This document shows positions 1 to 7,132 of a DNA stretch of 17,113 nt, in pieces. Location: NCBI GenBank assembly GCA_002452635.1, contig DKEU01000070.1:7140-24252 (forward strand), read 5' to 3'. The position numbers were made by a program, and so were the translations under genes. The stretch comes from Desulfovibrionaceae bacterium UBA6814 (GTDB lineage Bacteria > Desulfobacterota > Desulfovibrionia > Desulfovibrionales > Desulfovibrionaceae). Numbering within the stretch: the stretch's first letter is position 1; each line of letters opens with the position of its first letter. The notes beneath the pieces were generated by a model, which searched no databases, was not told the origin of the DNA, and worked only from the letters and a program-made list of their open reading frames with translations.

Positions 1-23
1 CGGGCCAGGAGAAGGGCGGCCCT

Positions 24-869
24 TCAGTGCCGCTTCCGGCCCTCGAACAGGTCCTTGCAGCGGGCGTAGCCCGCCGGGGTGCCGGCGTCCAGCACCGTGC
101 CGGCCAGGGGGACGCCCACGAACTCCCTGCCCGCGGCCAGCATGAGCCGCCGCACCTTGCCGTCGGTGAGCTCCACCTGGGGGTCGCGGGACCAGAATTT
201 CAGGGCGGCCTGGTCGATGAAGTCCAGGTAGTGGGGCAGGGCCGCGTACAGGCCGCAGGTGCGCAGCTCGCCGGCGAAGCGCGGCACGAAGGGGCCCGGC
301 TGCTTGGGATGGAAGCGCTGCACGGAGAAGCATCCGTCCGGCCTGGGCGTCAGGTCCACCCGGCCCGAGGCGGACAGGGAGGCCGCGGCGGCCTCGTCCA
401 CCGCCATGAGGGCCACCGCGTCGCGGCCGGTGCGGGCCATGGCCTCGCACGCCGCGGCCAGCGCGCCCGGGGGCCGGGGCAGGTTGTCCGGGTAGGCCAC
501 CGCGAAGGGCCGGCCGGCCAGCAGGTCCCGGGCCGCCAGGATGGCGTCGCACTCGCCCCGGGGCAGCTCCTGGAAGGCGAAGCGCACCGCGAGCCGGGCC
601 TGGACCCGGGCCAGGTCGGCGGCCGCGTCCGGGTACTCCCGGCGGGCGAAGCGCGGCTCCTCCAGGAGCCGGCGCAGGTCCTCCTTGCCCGGCCGCACCA
701 CCACCACCGCCTCCACGCACCCGGCCAGGGCCGCCTCCTCCAGGGCGTGCAGGATCAGGGGCCGGCCAGCCAGGGGCAGGAGCTCCTTGGCCCGCAGGGG
801 ATCCACGGCCCGCATGCGGGTGCCCAACCCCGCAGCCGGGATGACCGCGCAGCGGGGGGGCGAGGTCAC
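24..869 (-). CDS. Nucleotidyltransferase, GalU/RmlA-like (281 aa)
   Basis: This is a cytoplasmic nucleotidyltransferase of the family that joins an NTP to a sugar 1-phosphate, as UTP-glucose-1-phosphate uridylyltransferase (GalU) does. The N-terminus has the nucleotide-binding signature (IPAAGLGTRM, residues 10-19), followed by a shortened KELLPL activation loop near residue 28. A YPDN motif near residue 125 stands where GalU proteins have a metal-binding acidic pair, and VLDAGTPAGY near the C-terminus matches the GalU region FDxGxxxGY. The length is normal for GalU. The start is GTG, chosen because GGGGAG lies seven bases upstream and the signature begins directly after it. It lies 61 bases after the 4Fe-4S membrane protein on the same strand and is probably co-transcribed with it, although no functional link is evident. 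The family is clear. The exact sugar and nucleotide are not, because the acceptor-side motifs differ from true GalU. Confidence 0.85.
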   Translation of the reverse strand: MTSPPRCAVIPAAGLGTRMRAVDPLRAKELLPLAGRPLILHALEEAALAGCVEAVVVVRPGKEDLRRLLEEPRFARREYPDAAADLARVQARLAVRFAFQELPRGECDAILAARDLLAGRPFAVAYPDNLPRPPGALAAACEAMARTGRDAVALMAVDEAAAASLSASGRVDLTPRPDGCFSVQRFHPKQPGPFVPRFAGELRTCGLYAALPHYLDFIDQAALKFWSRDPQVELTDGKVRRLMLAAGREFVGVPLAGTVLDAGTPAGYARCKDLFEGRKRH

Positions 870-930
870 GGCAGGCTCCCCGGCGTCCGGGACCGGGCAG
901 GGCCCTGCGGCGGGAACCCGCGCTGCGCGT

Positions 931-1833
931 TCATGGCCGGAGCGGATCCTTGTAGGGGCCGTCGCCCTCGGCCATTCCCGGGCCGCGCACGCCGGCGATC
1001 TCGTAGCCGATGGCCCCGTACCGGCAGGAATGGAGCATGCACCTGAGGCAGCGGATGCAGTTCTGGTGGTTGGCGGCCTCGTAGAAGGCCACGCCCATGG
1101 GGCAATGCCGCTCGCAGGCCTTGCAGCGCACGCACTTGTCCTCGTCGTAGGTGAGGCGGAGGACGCTGATCCGGTTGAAGAGCGAGTAGAACGCCCCCAG
1201 CGGGCAGGACGTGCGGCAGAACGGGCGCTTGGAGACCACCATCCAGGCCAGGAACAGGGCCAGGATGGTGAGCTTTCCGGCCAGCAGCCACCCGGCCATG
1301 GAGCGCAGGGAGGGCTGCATGGCCAGGAGCGGCAGGCCGGCCTCCAGGGTGCCGGCCGGGCAGACGTATTTGCAGTACCAGGTCTGGCCGTAGCCGAACT
1401 CGTCCAGGACCAGGGCCGGGAGCAGGACCACGAACAGGGCCAGGAACACGTATTTCAGGAAGTAGAGTTGGCGGGGGATGGCCAGCTTGGGGGAGGGGAT
1501 GCGGTACAAGAGCCCCTGGAACAGCCCGAAGGGGCACAGCCAGGCGCAGGGCATGCGGCCCACCAGCGCGCCGATGGTGCCGAGAAAGCCCAGCACGTAG
1601 AGCCCGAGGTGGACCTTGCCGACCTCCAGGCTGGGGCGCAGCGAGGCGAACATGAACTGGAGGGTGCCTATGGGGCAGGAGAGGGCCGCGGCCGGGCAGG
1701 AATAGCAGTTGAGCCCGGGCGAGCAGAAGGACTTGAGCCGGCCCCCGTAGATCACCGGGCCGCCGAAGGGAGTGAGCCACCAGGCGTTGGTGGTGAGGGT
1801 GGCCGCGATCTGCACCCAGCGCCGCAGGTTCAT
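931..1833 (-). CDS. 4Fe-4S membrane protein, NapH/NosR-like (300 aa)
   Basis: This is a polytopic inner-membrane iron-sulfur protein, probably moving electrons between quinol or ferredoxin and a partner. An N-terminal cysteine-rich stretch (C37, C43, C46, C53) is followed by three CxxxCP motifs at C96/C100, C154/C158 and C206/C210, each beside a hydrophobic segment (about 76-93, 126-144 and 185-202). The C-terminus carries two ferredoxin-type 4Fe-4S motifs (C234, C237, C240, C244 and C259, C262, C265, C270). NapH and NosR have similar CxxxCP plus diferredoxin layouts but fewer CxxxCP repeats. The start at 1833 was chosen over an upstream extension because the A of its ATG is also the last base of the TGA of the micro-protein gene, so the two are translationally coupled. 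The electron partner is unknown. No nap, nos or FMN-binding gene is visible nearby. Confidence 0.88.
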   Translation of the reverse strand: MNLRRWVQIAATLTTNAWWLTPFGGPVIYGGRLKSFCSPGLNCYSCPAAALSCPIGTLQFMFASLRPSLEVGKVHLGLYVLGFLGTIGALVGRMPCAWLCPFGLFQGLLYRIPSPKLAIPRQLYFLKYVFLALFVVLLPALVLDEFGYGQTWYCKYVCPAGTLEAGLPLLAMQPSLRSMAGWLLAGKLTILALFLAWMVVSKRPFCRTSCPLGAFYSLFNRISVLRLTYDEDKCVRCKACERHCPMGVAFYEAANHQNCIRCLRCMLHSCRYGAIGYEIAGVRGPGMAEGDGPYKDPLRP

Positions 1834-1967
1834 CAACCCACCCCGATGCAGGACAGGCAGATGGCCACCGCCTTTTCGAACACCGACTCGGGCTCGCCCA
1901 AGGTCACGCCCAGGACGAACAGGACCAGGAACACGGACAGGAGCACGTAGGGCAATCTGCGTGGCAT
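1833..1967 (-). CDS. CXXC-motif micro-protein, CD1871A-like (44 aa)
   Basis: This 44-residue gene begins with ATG behind a strong GGAGG ribosome-binding site and stops in a TGATG overlap with the 4Fe-4S membrane protein start. The product has a basic N-terminus (MPRRLPY), one hydrophobic helix (about residues 8-22), a short acidic linker (GEPESVFEKA) and a C-terminal ICLSCIGVG motif. This layout matches my recollection of the CD1871A family of CXXC-motif proteins, single-helix proteins ending in an ICLxCIGIG-type tail. The CXXC could take part in thiol exchange, help build a cluster, or supply ligands to the neighbouring membrane protein; these are inferences. The one-base overlap argues that the two products are made in step and work together. 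It is short, so the main doubt is expression, but the RBS, coupling and motif all agree. Confidence 0.8.
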   Translation of the reverse strand: MPRRLPYVLLSVFLVLFVLGVTLGEPESVFEKAVAICLSCIGVG

Positions 1968-2060
1968 GGGAGAACCTCCATGGCGCATGGCCTAGCACGA
2001 ACCCCGGCCAGCGGCAACGCGGCCCGGTCTTGCGCGGGTACCGGCACCTCGCCTTGCCCC

Positions 2061-2088
2061 TCGACTTTTCCCGGGATCGGGTTATATT
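2061..2088 (+). promoter_or_regulatory. Candidate sigma70 promoter of the MFS gene
   Basis: TCGACT (2061-2066) and TATATT (2083-2088) are separated by 16 bases and lie about 40 bases before the MFS start. The -10 box matches five of six consensus positions and stands out in GC-rich DNA. The -35 box is weaker. Confidence 0.45.
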
Positions 2089-2129
2089 TCCTCCCTTGAC
2101 GCTAGGAATTCTGTCCGGTCGAGGTGCGC

Positions 2130-3335
2130 ATGAACCCCAAGGCCGTGTTCGCGGCTCTGTGTTCGGTGGGCTTTCTGGCCCGGTTCTCCTATGCCCTGGC
2201 CCGCAACCCGGTGCTGCCGCTCTTCGCGCTGGCCCTGGGCGCGGGGCCCGAGGCCGTGGGCCTGGCCGTGGGCGTGTCCACGGTCACCGGCATCTTCTTC
2301 AAGTTGCCCGCGGGCGCGCTCTCGGACGTGGTGGGCCGGCGCCGGACCATGCTGGCCGGGCTGTGCTTCTTCGCCCTGGTGCCCTTCGCCTACCTCTTCA
2401 TCTCCTCGTACGAGCAGTTGGTGGCCATCCGCTTCCTGCACGGGTTCGCCACCGCGGTGTACGGCCCGGTGGCCATGGCCGTGGTGGCGGACATCGCCGG
2501 CGCGCGCAAGGGCGAGCTGCTCTCCTGGTTCTCCTCGGTGGGCATCGTGGGCGGGCTCTTGGGCGCTCCGGTGGGCGGCCTGCTGCTCTCCCTGGCCGCC
2601 CGGGAGGGGGGCGGCTACGCGCCGTGGGCCTTCCCCCTGGTCTACGGCATCTGCGCAGCCACCGGCCTGGGGGCGCTCTTCCTGGGGCTCAAGCTCCTCC
2701 TGAACGGCGAGCAGGCCGAGGGCGCGGGGTTCCGGGCCCGGCTGGACAAGTTCCTCTCGGGCATCCGGCAGGTGCTCTCGGACCGCCGGGTGGTGCTGGC
2801 CTCCTCGGTGGAGGGCCTGCAGAACATGACCATGGGCTGCCTGGAGGCCTTCCTGCCCATCTACGCGGTGACCGTGGCCGGCCTGTCCGAGTTCCAGGCC
2901 GGCCTGCTCTGGGCCGCCCAGGTGGTGGTGACCCTGCTCTCCAAGCCGCTCCTGGGCCGGTACTCGGACCGGGCCGGCCGGCAGGGGCTCATCGCCGCGG
3001 GCATGCTGGCCTGCGCCCTGCCCTTCGCGGCCATGCCCCACCTGGCCGGGTTCTGGCCGCTCTTGGCCGCCTGCCTGGTGTTCGGCCTGGGCGAGGCCCT
3101 GGTGACCTCCTCCTCCGCCGCCCTGGTGGCGGACCTGTGCCAGGCCAAGCAGATGGGCGCGGCCATGGGCGCGTTCGGCACCATCTTCGACGTGGGCCAC
3201 GCCTCGGGACCCATCCTGGGCGGGCTCCTGGTGGGAGCCCTGGGCTACGGCCCGGCCTTCGCCATCCTGGGCGCCATCCTGCTGGCCGCCACCCCCGTGT
3301 TCCTCCTGGGCATGCGGGAGCAGGCCGCAGCCTGA
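2130..3335 (+). CDS. MFS transporter (401 aa)
   Basis: This is an inner-membrane major facilitator superfamily permease. The sequence has about twelve hydrophobic segments in two halves. The classical loop 2-3 motif appears as a gxlsDvvGRRrtm stretch near residue 70 and again in weaker form after the central loop (GRYSDRAGRQ), as expected from the internal duplication. The central cytoplasmic loop (about residues 195-220) is charged. The length is typical for drug or metabolite exporters with 12 segments. A GTG six bases upstream is possible, but ATG at 2130 sits five bases after GAGG and is preferred. It is transcribed alone, divergently from the CXXC/4Fe-4S cluster and convergently with porB, with a hairpin terminator between. 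The substrate cannot be read from the sequence; efflux by proton antiport is the common role in this superfamily. Confidence 0.9.
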   Translation: MNPKAVFAALCSVGFLARFSYALARNPVLPLFALALGAGPEAVGLAVGVSTVTGIFFKLPAGALSDVVGRRRTMLAGLCFFALVPFAYLFISSYEQLVAIRFLHGFATAVYGPVAMAVVADIAGARKGELLSWFSSVGIVGGLLGAPVGGLLLSLAAREGGGYAPWAFPLVYGICAATGLGALFLGLKLLLNGEQAEGAGFRARLDKFLSGIRQVLSDRRVVLASSVEGLQNMTMGCLEAFLPIYAVTVAGLSEFQAGLLWAAQVVVTLLSKPLLGRYSDRAGRQGLIAAGMLACALPFAAMPHLAGFWPLLAACLVFGLGEALVTSSSAALVADLCQAKQMGAAMGAFGTIFDVGHASGPILGGLLVGALGYGPAFAILGAILLAATPVFLLGMREQAAA

Positions 3336-3348
3336 GCGGAATGCCGAT

Positions 3349-3383
3349 AAAAAAAGGCCCCCCTCCTGTCGGAGGGGGGCCTT
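3349..3383 (-). terminator. Rho-independent terminator after porB
   Basis: A perfect 13-bp stem (3354-3366 with 3371-3383) closes a TGTC loop. On the minus strand it is followed by a run of seven Ts (3355-3349), so it terminates the por operon. On the plus strand the same hairpin follows the MFS stop but is trailed only by TTGCTTG, so it may also act weakly in that direction. Confidence 0.9.
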
Positions 3384-3406
3384 GCTTGAGGTTGAACCCG
3401 CCGGGG

Positions 3407-4390
3407 CTATTCTTCTTCCTTGGCCCCGCCCTTTTCCTTGGGCGCCGGGAAGGCGGCGGCCAGGGCGTTCAGGTAGGCCCAGGAGTCGTCCACCTGCTTC
3501 TGGATGCCCGCCACGTCGGATTCGGCCAGGTGGCGGAAGCGGCGCTGCACCTTGAGGTAGTCCAGCACCGGCTTGGGCTTGGCCACCTTCTTGGTGATGT
3601 TGTAGCGGCCGCCGATGACCTCGTAGAGCGGGAAGACGTTGGTCTCCACCGCCAGCTTGGCCAGGCTGATGCCGATCTCGGGCTTGCAGCCCCAGCCGGT
3701 GGGGCACACCGAGTAGATGTGCAGGTAGGCCGGGCCGTCCACGGCCATGGCCTTGCGCACCTTGTTCATGAGGTCCAGGTGGTAGGCCGGCGAGCAGGTG
3801 GCCACGTACGGGATGTCGTGGGCCGCGCAGATGGCCGGCAGGTTCTTCTTGCGGGTGGACTGGCCGATGCTCTTCTTGCCCGCGGGCGAGGTGGTGGTCG
3901 TCGCGCCGAAGGGCGTGGACGAGGAGCGCTGCACGCCGGTGTTCATGTACGCCTCGTTGTCCAGGCAGACGTAGATGAACTTGTGCCCGCGCTCCAGAGC
4001 GCCGGACAGGGCCTGCAGGCCGATGTCCGCGGTGGCGCCGTCGCCGGCGAAGGCCAGCACCGTGGGCAGGGGGCCCTTGCGCTTGCCCTTGCGGGTCATG
4101 GCCGTAAGCGCGGCCTCGATGCCCGAGGCCACGGCCCCGGCGTTCTCGAAGGCCACGTGAATCCAGGGCGTCTTCCAGGCGGTCTGGGGGAAGGAGGAGG
4201 TGATGATCTCCATGCACCCCGTGGCGTTGCAGACGATGCAGTCCTTGCCCACCGCGCGGGTGACCATGCCCATGGCCAGGACCTCGACGCAACCCTGGCA
4301 GGCGCGGTGGCCCGAGGCCACCATGGATTCGCGCGGCACGTTCTTGCCGGTGATCTTCTGGTATCCGGAGAGGTCCACGTCCCTAAGCAT
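3407..4390 (-). CDS. porB: Pyruvate/2-oxoacid:ferredoxin oxidoreductase, beta subunit (327 aa)
   Basis: This is the thiamine-diphosphate-binding beta subunit of a 2-oxoacid:ferredoxin oxidoreductase, which decarboxylates a 2-oxoacid (pyruvate most likely) to an acyl-CoA and reduces ferredoxin. The cofactor motif runs from GDGATADIG (residues 117-125) to DNEAYMNTG (144-152). Cysteines C31, C34, C59 and C229 fit the four ligands of the proximal 4Fe-4S cluster of PorB proteins. The HRACQGC and NATGCMEI motifs are of the pyruvate type rather than the 2-oxoglutarate type. A lysine- and glutamate-rich tail of about 20 residues extends beyond the usual end. The start overlaps the porA stop by eight bases, so translation is coupled. 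It is the last gene of a porD-porA-porB operon and is followed by a strong terminator. No gamma subunit gene adjoins. Confidence 0.93.
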   Translation of the reverse strand: MLRDVDLSGYQKITGKNVPRESMVASGHRACQGCVEVLAMGMVTRAVGKDCIVCNATGCMEIITSSFPQTAWKTPWIHVAFENAGAVASGIEAALTAMTRKGKRKGPLPTVLAFAGDGATADIGLQALSGALERGHKFIYVCLDNEAYMNTGVQRSSSTPFGATTTTSPAGKKSIGQSTRKKNLPAICAAHDIPYVATCSPAYHLDLMNKVRKAMAVDGPAYLHIYSVCPTGWGCKPEIGISLAKLAVETNVFPLYEVIGGRYNITKKVAKPKPVLDYLKVQRRFRHLAESDVAGIQKQVDDSWAYLNALAAAFPAPKEKGGAKEEE

Positions 4391-5555
4391 TGCTCTTCAC
4401 CCCCCAGATGACGTAGTCGTCCTTGATTTTCCCGCCCTTGGCCAGGGCGTACATCTCTTCGAAGTCCTTGACTGACACGTCGCGGCCGCCCAGGCCGGCC
4501 ACGATGTTGTAGATCTTCGGGGCGTTCTTGTCGCCGTAGAACAGGCTCTTGATCTCGGTGGCCACCGGGCCGCACACCCCGCCGGGGGACAGGGCGCGGT
4601 CGATGACCACGACCTTGGCGGCGTCCTTGAGGGCCTTCTTCATCTCTTCCTTGGGGAAGGGACGCCACAGGCGCAGCCGGACCTGGCCCACGTCCTGCTT
4701 GGCGGCGATCAGGTTGTCCACCGCGGTCATGGCGGTCTCGCCCAGGGAGCCCATGGTCACGAACACGGTCTTGGCCTTCTTCTTCCCGTTGCACTCCACC
4801 ATCGCGTACTTGCGGCCGGTGTGCTTGCCCCAGGCCGCCAGCACTTCCTTGACCACGTCCTTGGAGTCCCACAGGGCCTGCTCGTACTGCTTCTTGGCCT
4901 CCATGTAGACCTCGGGCACGCCCACCGGGCCCATGCTCACGGGCTTCTTGGGGTTCAGGGTCAACTGGGGCTTGTAGTCGGGCAGGAAGGCCTTGACCTC
5001 GGCCTTGTCCATGAACTCGATGGGCTCGATCATGTGGGTGAGGATGAACCCGTCCATGTTCACGCCCACGGGCAGGAGCACCCGCTTGTCCTCGGCGATG
5101 CGGAAGGCGCAGATGGTGAGGTCGAAGGACTCCTGGCCGTTCTCGCAGAAGATCTGGATCCAGCCGGTGTCGCGCTCGGCCATGATGTCCGAGTGGTCGT
5201 TCCAGATGGAGATGGGGCCGGACAGGGAGCGGTTGGCGATGGTCATGACGATGGGCAGCCGCATGGACGGCGCGATGAACATGATCTCGTGCATGAGGGC
5301 CAGGCCCTGGGCCGAGGTGGCGGTGTAGGTCCGCGCGCCCGTGGCCGAGGAGCCCACCGCGGCGCTCATGGCCGAGTGCTCGCTCTCCACCGGGATGAAG
5401 GCGGCGTCCAGGTCGCCGTTGGCCACGTAGTGGGACAGCTCCTCCACGATGTGGGTCTGGGGGGTGATGGGGTAGGCGGAGACGACGTCCACGTCGCAGA
5501 GTTTCACCGCCTCGGCCACGGCCAGGGAGACTTCGATGCCGACGCGCTTGCCCAT
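4383..5555 (-). CDS. porA: Pyruvate/2-oxoacid:ferredoxin oxidoreductase, alpha subunit (390 aa)
   Basis: This is the alpha subunit of the same enzyme; it pairs with PorB to form the active site. YPITPQ (residues 28-33) and the following FIPVESEHSA stretch (53-62) are the conserved pyrimidine-domain motifs, with a glutamate near residue 57-59 as the likely activator of the thiamine ring. A second domain from about residue 250 (VFVTMGSLGETA, then LWRPFP) matches the C-terminal domain of PorA and transketolase-like proteins. The length is normal. The ATG at 5555 was chosen because GGAGGAGAAGTG precedes it and it overlaps the porD stop by one base (TGATG). An upstream in-frame extension lies inside porD and is not expected to be used. 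Tight overlaps on both sides show a single translationally coupled operon. Confidence 0.93.
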   Translation of the reverse strand: MGKRVGIEVSLAVAEAVKLCDVDVVSAYPITPQTHIVEELSHYVANGDLDAAFIPVESEHSAMSAAVGSSATGARTYTATSAQGLALMHEIMFIAPSMRLPIVMTIANRSLSGPISIWNDHSDIMAERDTGWIQIFCENGQESFDLTICAFRIAEDKRVLLPVGVNMDGFILTHMIEPIEFMDKAEVKAFLPDYKPQLTLNPKKPVSMGPVGVPEVYMEAKKQYEQALWDSKDVVKEVLAAWGKHTGRKYAMVECNGKKKAKTVFVTMGSLGETAMTAVDNLIAAKQDVGQVRLRLWRPFPKEEMKKALKDAAKVVVIDRALSPGGVCGPVATEIKSLFYGDKNAPKIYNIVAGLGGRDVSVKDFEEMYALAKGGKIKDDYVIWGVKSNA

Positions 5556-5845
5556 CACTTCTCCTCCTTGCCCATGCTGATGGCCTCGGTGGGGCATTCG
5601 TTGGCGCAGATGCCGCATCCCTTGCAGTAGGACAGGTCGGCGCGGAAGAAGCCGTTCTTGTCCTCCGAGTAGCAGAATTCAGGGCAATAGGTGAAGCATT
5701 TTCCGCACTTGATGCATTTCTCCTCGTCCAGCTTGGGGGCGAGGCTTTTCCAGTCGCCGGTCTTGAGTTTGGCCGATGAGCCGGGCTCGAGGATGGCGCA
5801 GCCCAGGGCCAGCTTTTGCCAGGCCACGAAGGCGCGATCGGACAT
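5555..5845 (-). CDS. porD: 2-oxoacid:ferredoxin oxidoreductase, delta (ferredoxin) subunit (96 aa)
   Basis: This small subunit carries two 4Fe-4S clusters and passes electrons out of the PorAB core. The motifs are C44-C47-C50-C54P and C74-C77-C80-C84P, the usual 2[4Fe-4S] ferredoxin pattern. About 40 residues precede the clusters, including a DWKSLAPKLD segment like the W-R-xx-P-x region of PorD proteins that docks on the complex. ATG at 5845 follows GGAGGTCATCC, a strong ribosome-binding site; a longer reading frame to 5974 runs into the intergenic promoter region and is rejected. It is the first gene of the operon and overlaps porA by one base. In many operons of this type a gamma subunit gene precedes or follows porD; here the neighbour is a divergent cytochrome gene instead. 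Confidence 0.9.
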   Translation of the reverse strand: MSDRAFVAWQKLALGCAILEPGSSAKLKTGDWKSLAPKLDEEKCIKCGKCFTYCPEFCYSEDKNGFFRADLSYCKGCGICANECPTEAISMGKEEK

Positions 5846-5966
5846 GGATGACCTCCTTGCAGATAGGGTCGTCCCCGGTGCGGGGCCGGAATCCAATATT
5901 GCTAGCATTAATTCCGAAAAACAAGAAAAGAATTTGACCAACGGACACCTATTCCCGGTGAACGGT

Positions 5967-5984
5967 TTGCGCAAAAAGGCGCAA
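5967..5984. promoter_or_regulatory. Dyad TTGCGC-N6-GCGCAA, candidate operator
   Basis: Perfect 6-bp half-sites TTGCGC (5967-5972) and GCGCAA (5979-5984) flank AAAAAG between the divergent porD and cytochrome c3 genes. The spacing resembles CRP/FNR-family sites. The centre lies about 71 bases upstream of the start predicted from the cytochrome promoter. The binding protein is unknown. Confidence 0.4.
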
Positions 5985-6011
5985 TCGCCCCAGGCGGGGC
6001 GCGGAAGGCAA

Positions 6012-6040
6012 TTGACCCCGTCCGGGGGTGGGGATATACA
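6012..6040 (+). promoter_or_regulatory. Sigma70-type promoter of the cytochrome c3 gene
   Basis: TTGACC (6012-6017) and TATACA (6035-6040) each match five of six consensus positions and are separated by exactly 17 bases. Transcription would start near 6047 and give a leader of about 87 bases before the ATG at 6134. Confidence 0.72.
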
Positions 6041-6133
6041 GTAGCCGGCACGATTGCCATGGGCCGAAATGGGAGGTCCGGCCGGGGGCGTTCCCCGGGG
6101 CGGAGGCGGCCCGCAACCAAAGCGGAGGCGGTA

Positions 6134-6535
6134 ATGAAACGTCTTGTCATGTTCCTGTTCTGCGTCGCACTGTGCGCGGCCTGGTCAGTGGCCATGGCTG
6201 CCCCGAAGGCCCCTGCGGCCGCATCGAAGCTGGCCTATCTGCCCTCCAAGGTGGTGCAGATGAAACATGAAACCCATGCCAAGGTGGACTGCAAGGCCTG
6301 CCACCACGAGCCCGATTTCGGCAAGACCGACGCCGTGAAGAAGTGCTCGGACAAGGGCTGCCACGACTCTCTGGACAAGGCCGACAAGACCGAGAAGTCC
6401 CTGTACCAGGCCTTCCACAAGAAGGGCGGCAAGCACGCCTCCTGTCTGTCCTGCCACACCGACGAGGCCGGCAAGATGGACAAGGAGAAGGGCAAGGCCA
6501 TGAAGGGCTGCAACAAGTCCGTGTGCCATCCGTAA
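6134..6535 (+). CDS. Tetraheme cytochrome c3, class III (133 aa)
   Basis: This is a periplasmic low-potential electron carrier; in sulfate reducers it shuttles electrons among periplasmic hydrogenases, formate dehydrogenases and transmembrane redox complexes. A signal peptide (residues 1-22, cleaved at AMA|APK) leads a mature protein of about 111 residues, the usual size for type I cytochrome c3. Four heme-attachment motifs are present: C53xxC56H, C71xxxxC76H, C104xxC107H and C126xxxxC131H, with the alternating CX2CH/CX4CH spacing typical of the family. H45, H48, H58 and H95 fit the distal axial ligands. The many lysines are typical of docking surfaces for partners. ATG at 6134 follows GGAGG; an upstream frame lacks a sensible signal peptide. 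It is monocistronic, with its own promoter and terminator, and is divergent from porDAB. Confidence 0.96.
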   Translation: MKRLVMFLFCVALCAAWSVAMAAPKAPAAASKLAYLPSKVVQMKHETHAKVDCKACHHEPDFGKTDAVKKCSDKGCHDSLDKADKTEKSLYQAFHKKGGKHASCLSCHTDEAGKMDKEKGKAMKGCNKSVCHP

Positions 6536-6560
6536 GGACGGCGGCTTTCACAGCGAGAGC

Positions 6561-6593
6561 AGGCCGCCCCGCCAGGGGCGGCCTCTCTTTTTT
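6561..6593 (+). terminator. Rho-independent terminator of the cytochrome c3 gene
   Basis: A perfect 10-bp GC-rich stem (6561-6570 with 6575-6584) around GCCA is followed by CTC and six Ts (6588-6593). It lies 25 bases after the stop and separates this gene from the convergent arsC. Confidence 0.92.
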
Positions 6594-6598
6594 GGGGG

Positions 6599-7066
6599 CT
6601 ACAGCTTGAAGGTCAGCGCCGGGCCGCCGGCCTGGCGCGGGGGCAGGTTGCCGGGCAGTCCCAGCACGAATTCGCGGATCATGTCCCGCACCCGGCGGTA
6701 GTGGACCAGGGCCTCCTCTTCGCTTCCGGCGTCCGCGGCCAGGCGGGGCGGGTCGGGAAAGCCGCGGTGCACCACCGTGGCCCGGCCCGGGAAGTGCGGG
6801 CAGTGCGCGTGGGCGTGGTCGCACAGGGTGACGACGTAGTCGAAGTCCAGGTCGGGCAGGTCGTCCAGGGTCTTGGAGGCGTGGCCCGAGATGTCCACCC
6901 CGGCCTCGGCCATGGCCTTTATTGCCAAGGGATTCATGCCGTGCCGCTCCACCCCGGCCGAGGCGGCCTCCACCGCGTCGGCCCGCAGGGCGCGGGCAAA
7001 GCCCTCGGCCATCTGGGAGCGGCAGGAGTTGCCGGTGCACAGAAACAGGATGCGCAGCTTGGACAT
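6599..7066 (-). CDS. arsC: Arsenate reductase, thioredoxin-coupled LMW-phosphatase type (155 aa)
   Basis: This cytoplasmic enzyme reduces arsenate to arsenite. The fold and P-loop are those of low-molecular-weight tyrosine phosphatases: CTGNSCR with nucleophile C10 and R16, and the general acid D105 in a PDP motif. Two more cysteines, C82 and C89, sit exactly where the staphylococcal pI258 and Bacillus enzymes carry their redox relay, which separates an arsenate reductase from a plain phosphatase. A proline- and glycine-rich tail of about 15 residues (LPPRQAGGPALTFKL) goes beyond the usual end. ATG at 7066 follows GGAGG. It lies 66 bases after the tesA-like gene on the same strand, and no arsR, arsB or acr3 gene is nearby. 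A phosphatase role cannot be fully excluded, but the third-cysteine relay makes it unlikely. Confidence 0.88.
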   Translation of the reverse strand: MSKLRILFLCTGNSCRSQMAEGFARALRADAVEAASAGVERHGMNPLAIKAMAEAGVDISGHASKTLDDLPDLDFDYVVTLCDHAHAHCPHFPGRATVVHRGFPDPPRLAADAGSEEEALVHYRRVRDMIREFVLGLPGNLPPRQAGGPALTFKL

Positions 7067-7132
7067 GGCGGCCTCCGCAAGGGATAGTCGACCGCTAGTG
7101 TAGGCTTCTTGTGTGACGGGACGGTGACGGCG

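Noticed and set aside
2082..4292. A 736-residue minus-strand open frame across the MFS gene and porB
   Set aside because: It runs through a strong terminator and two well-supported genes and reads as repetitive Gly/His/Gln/Arg sequence.
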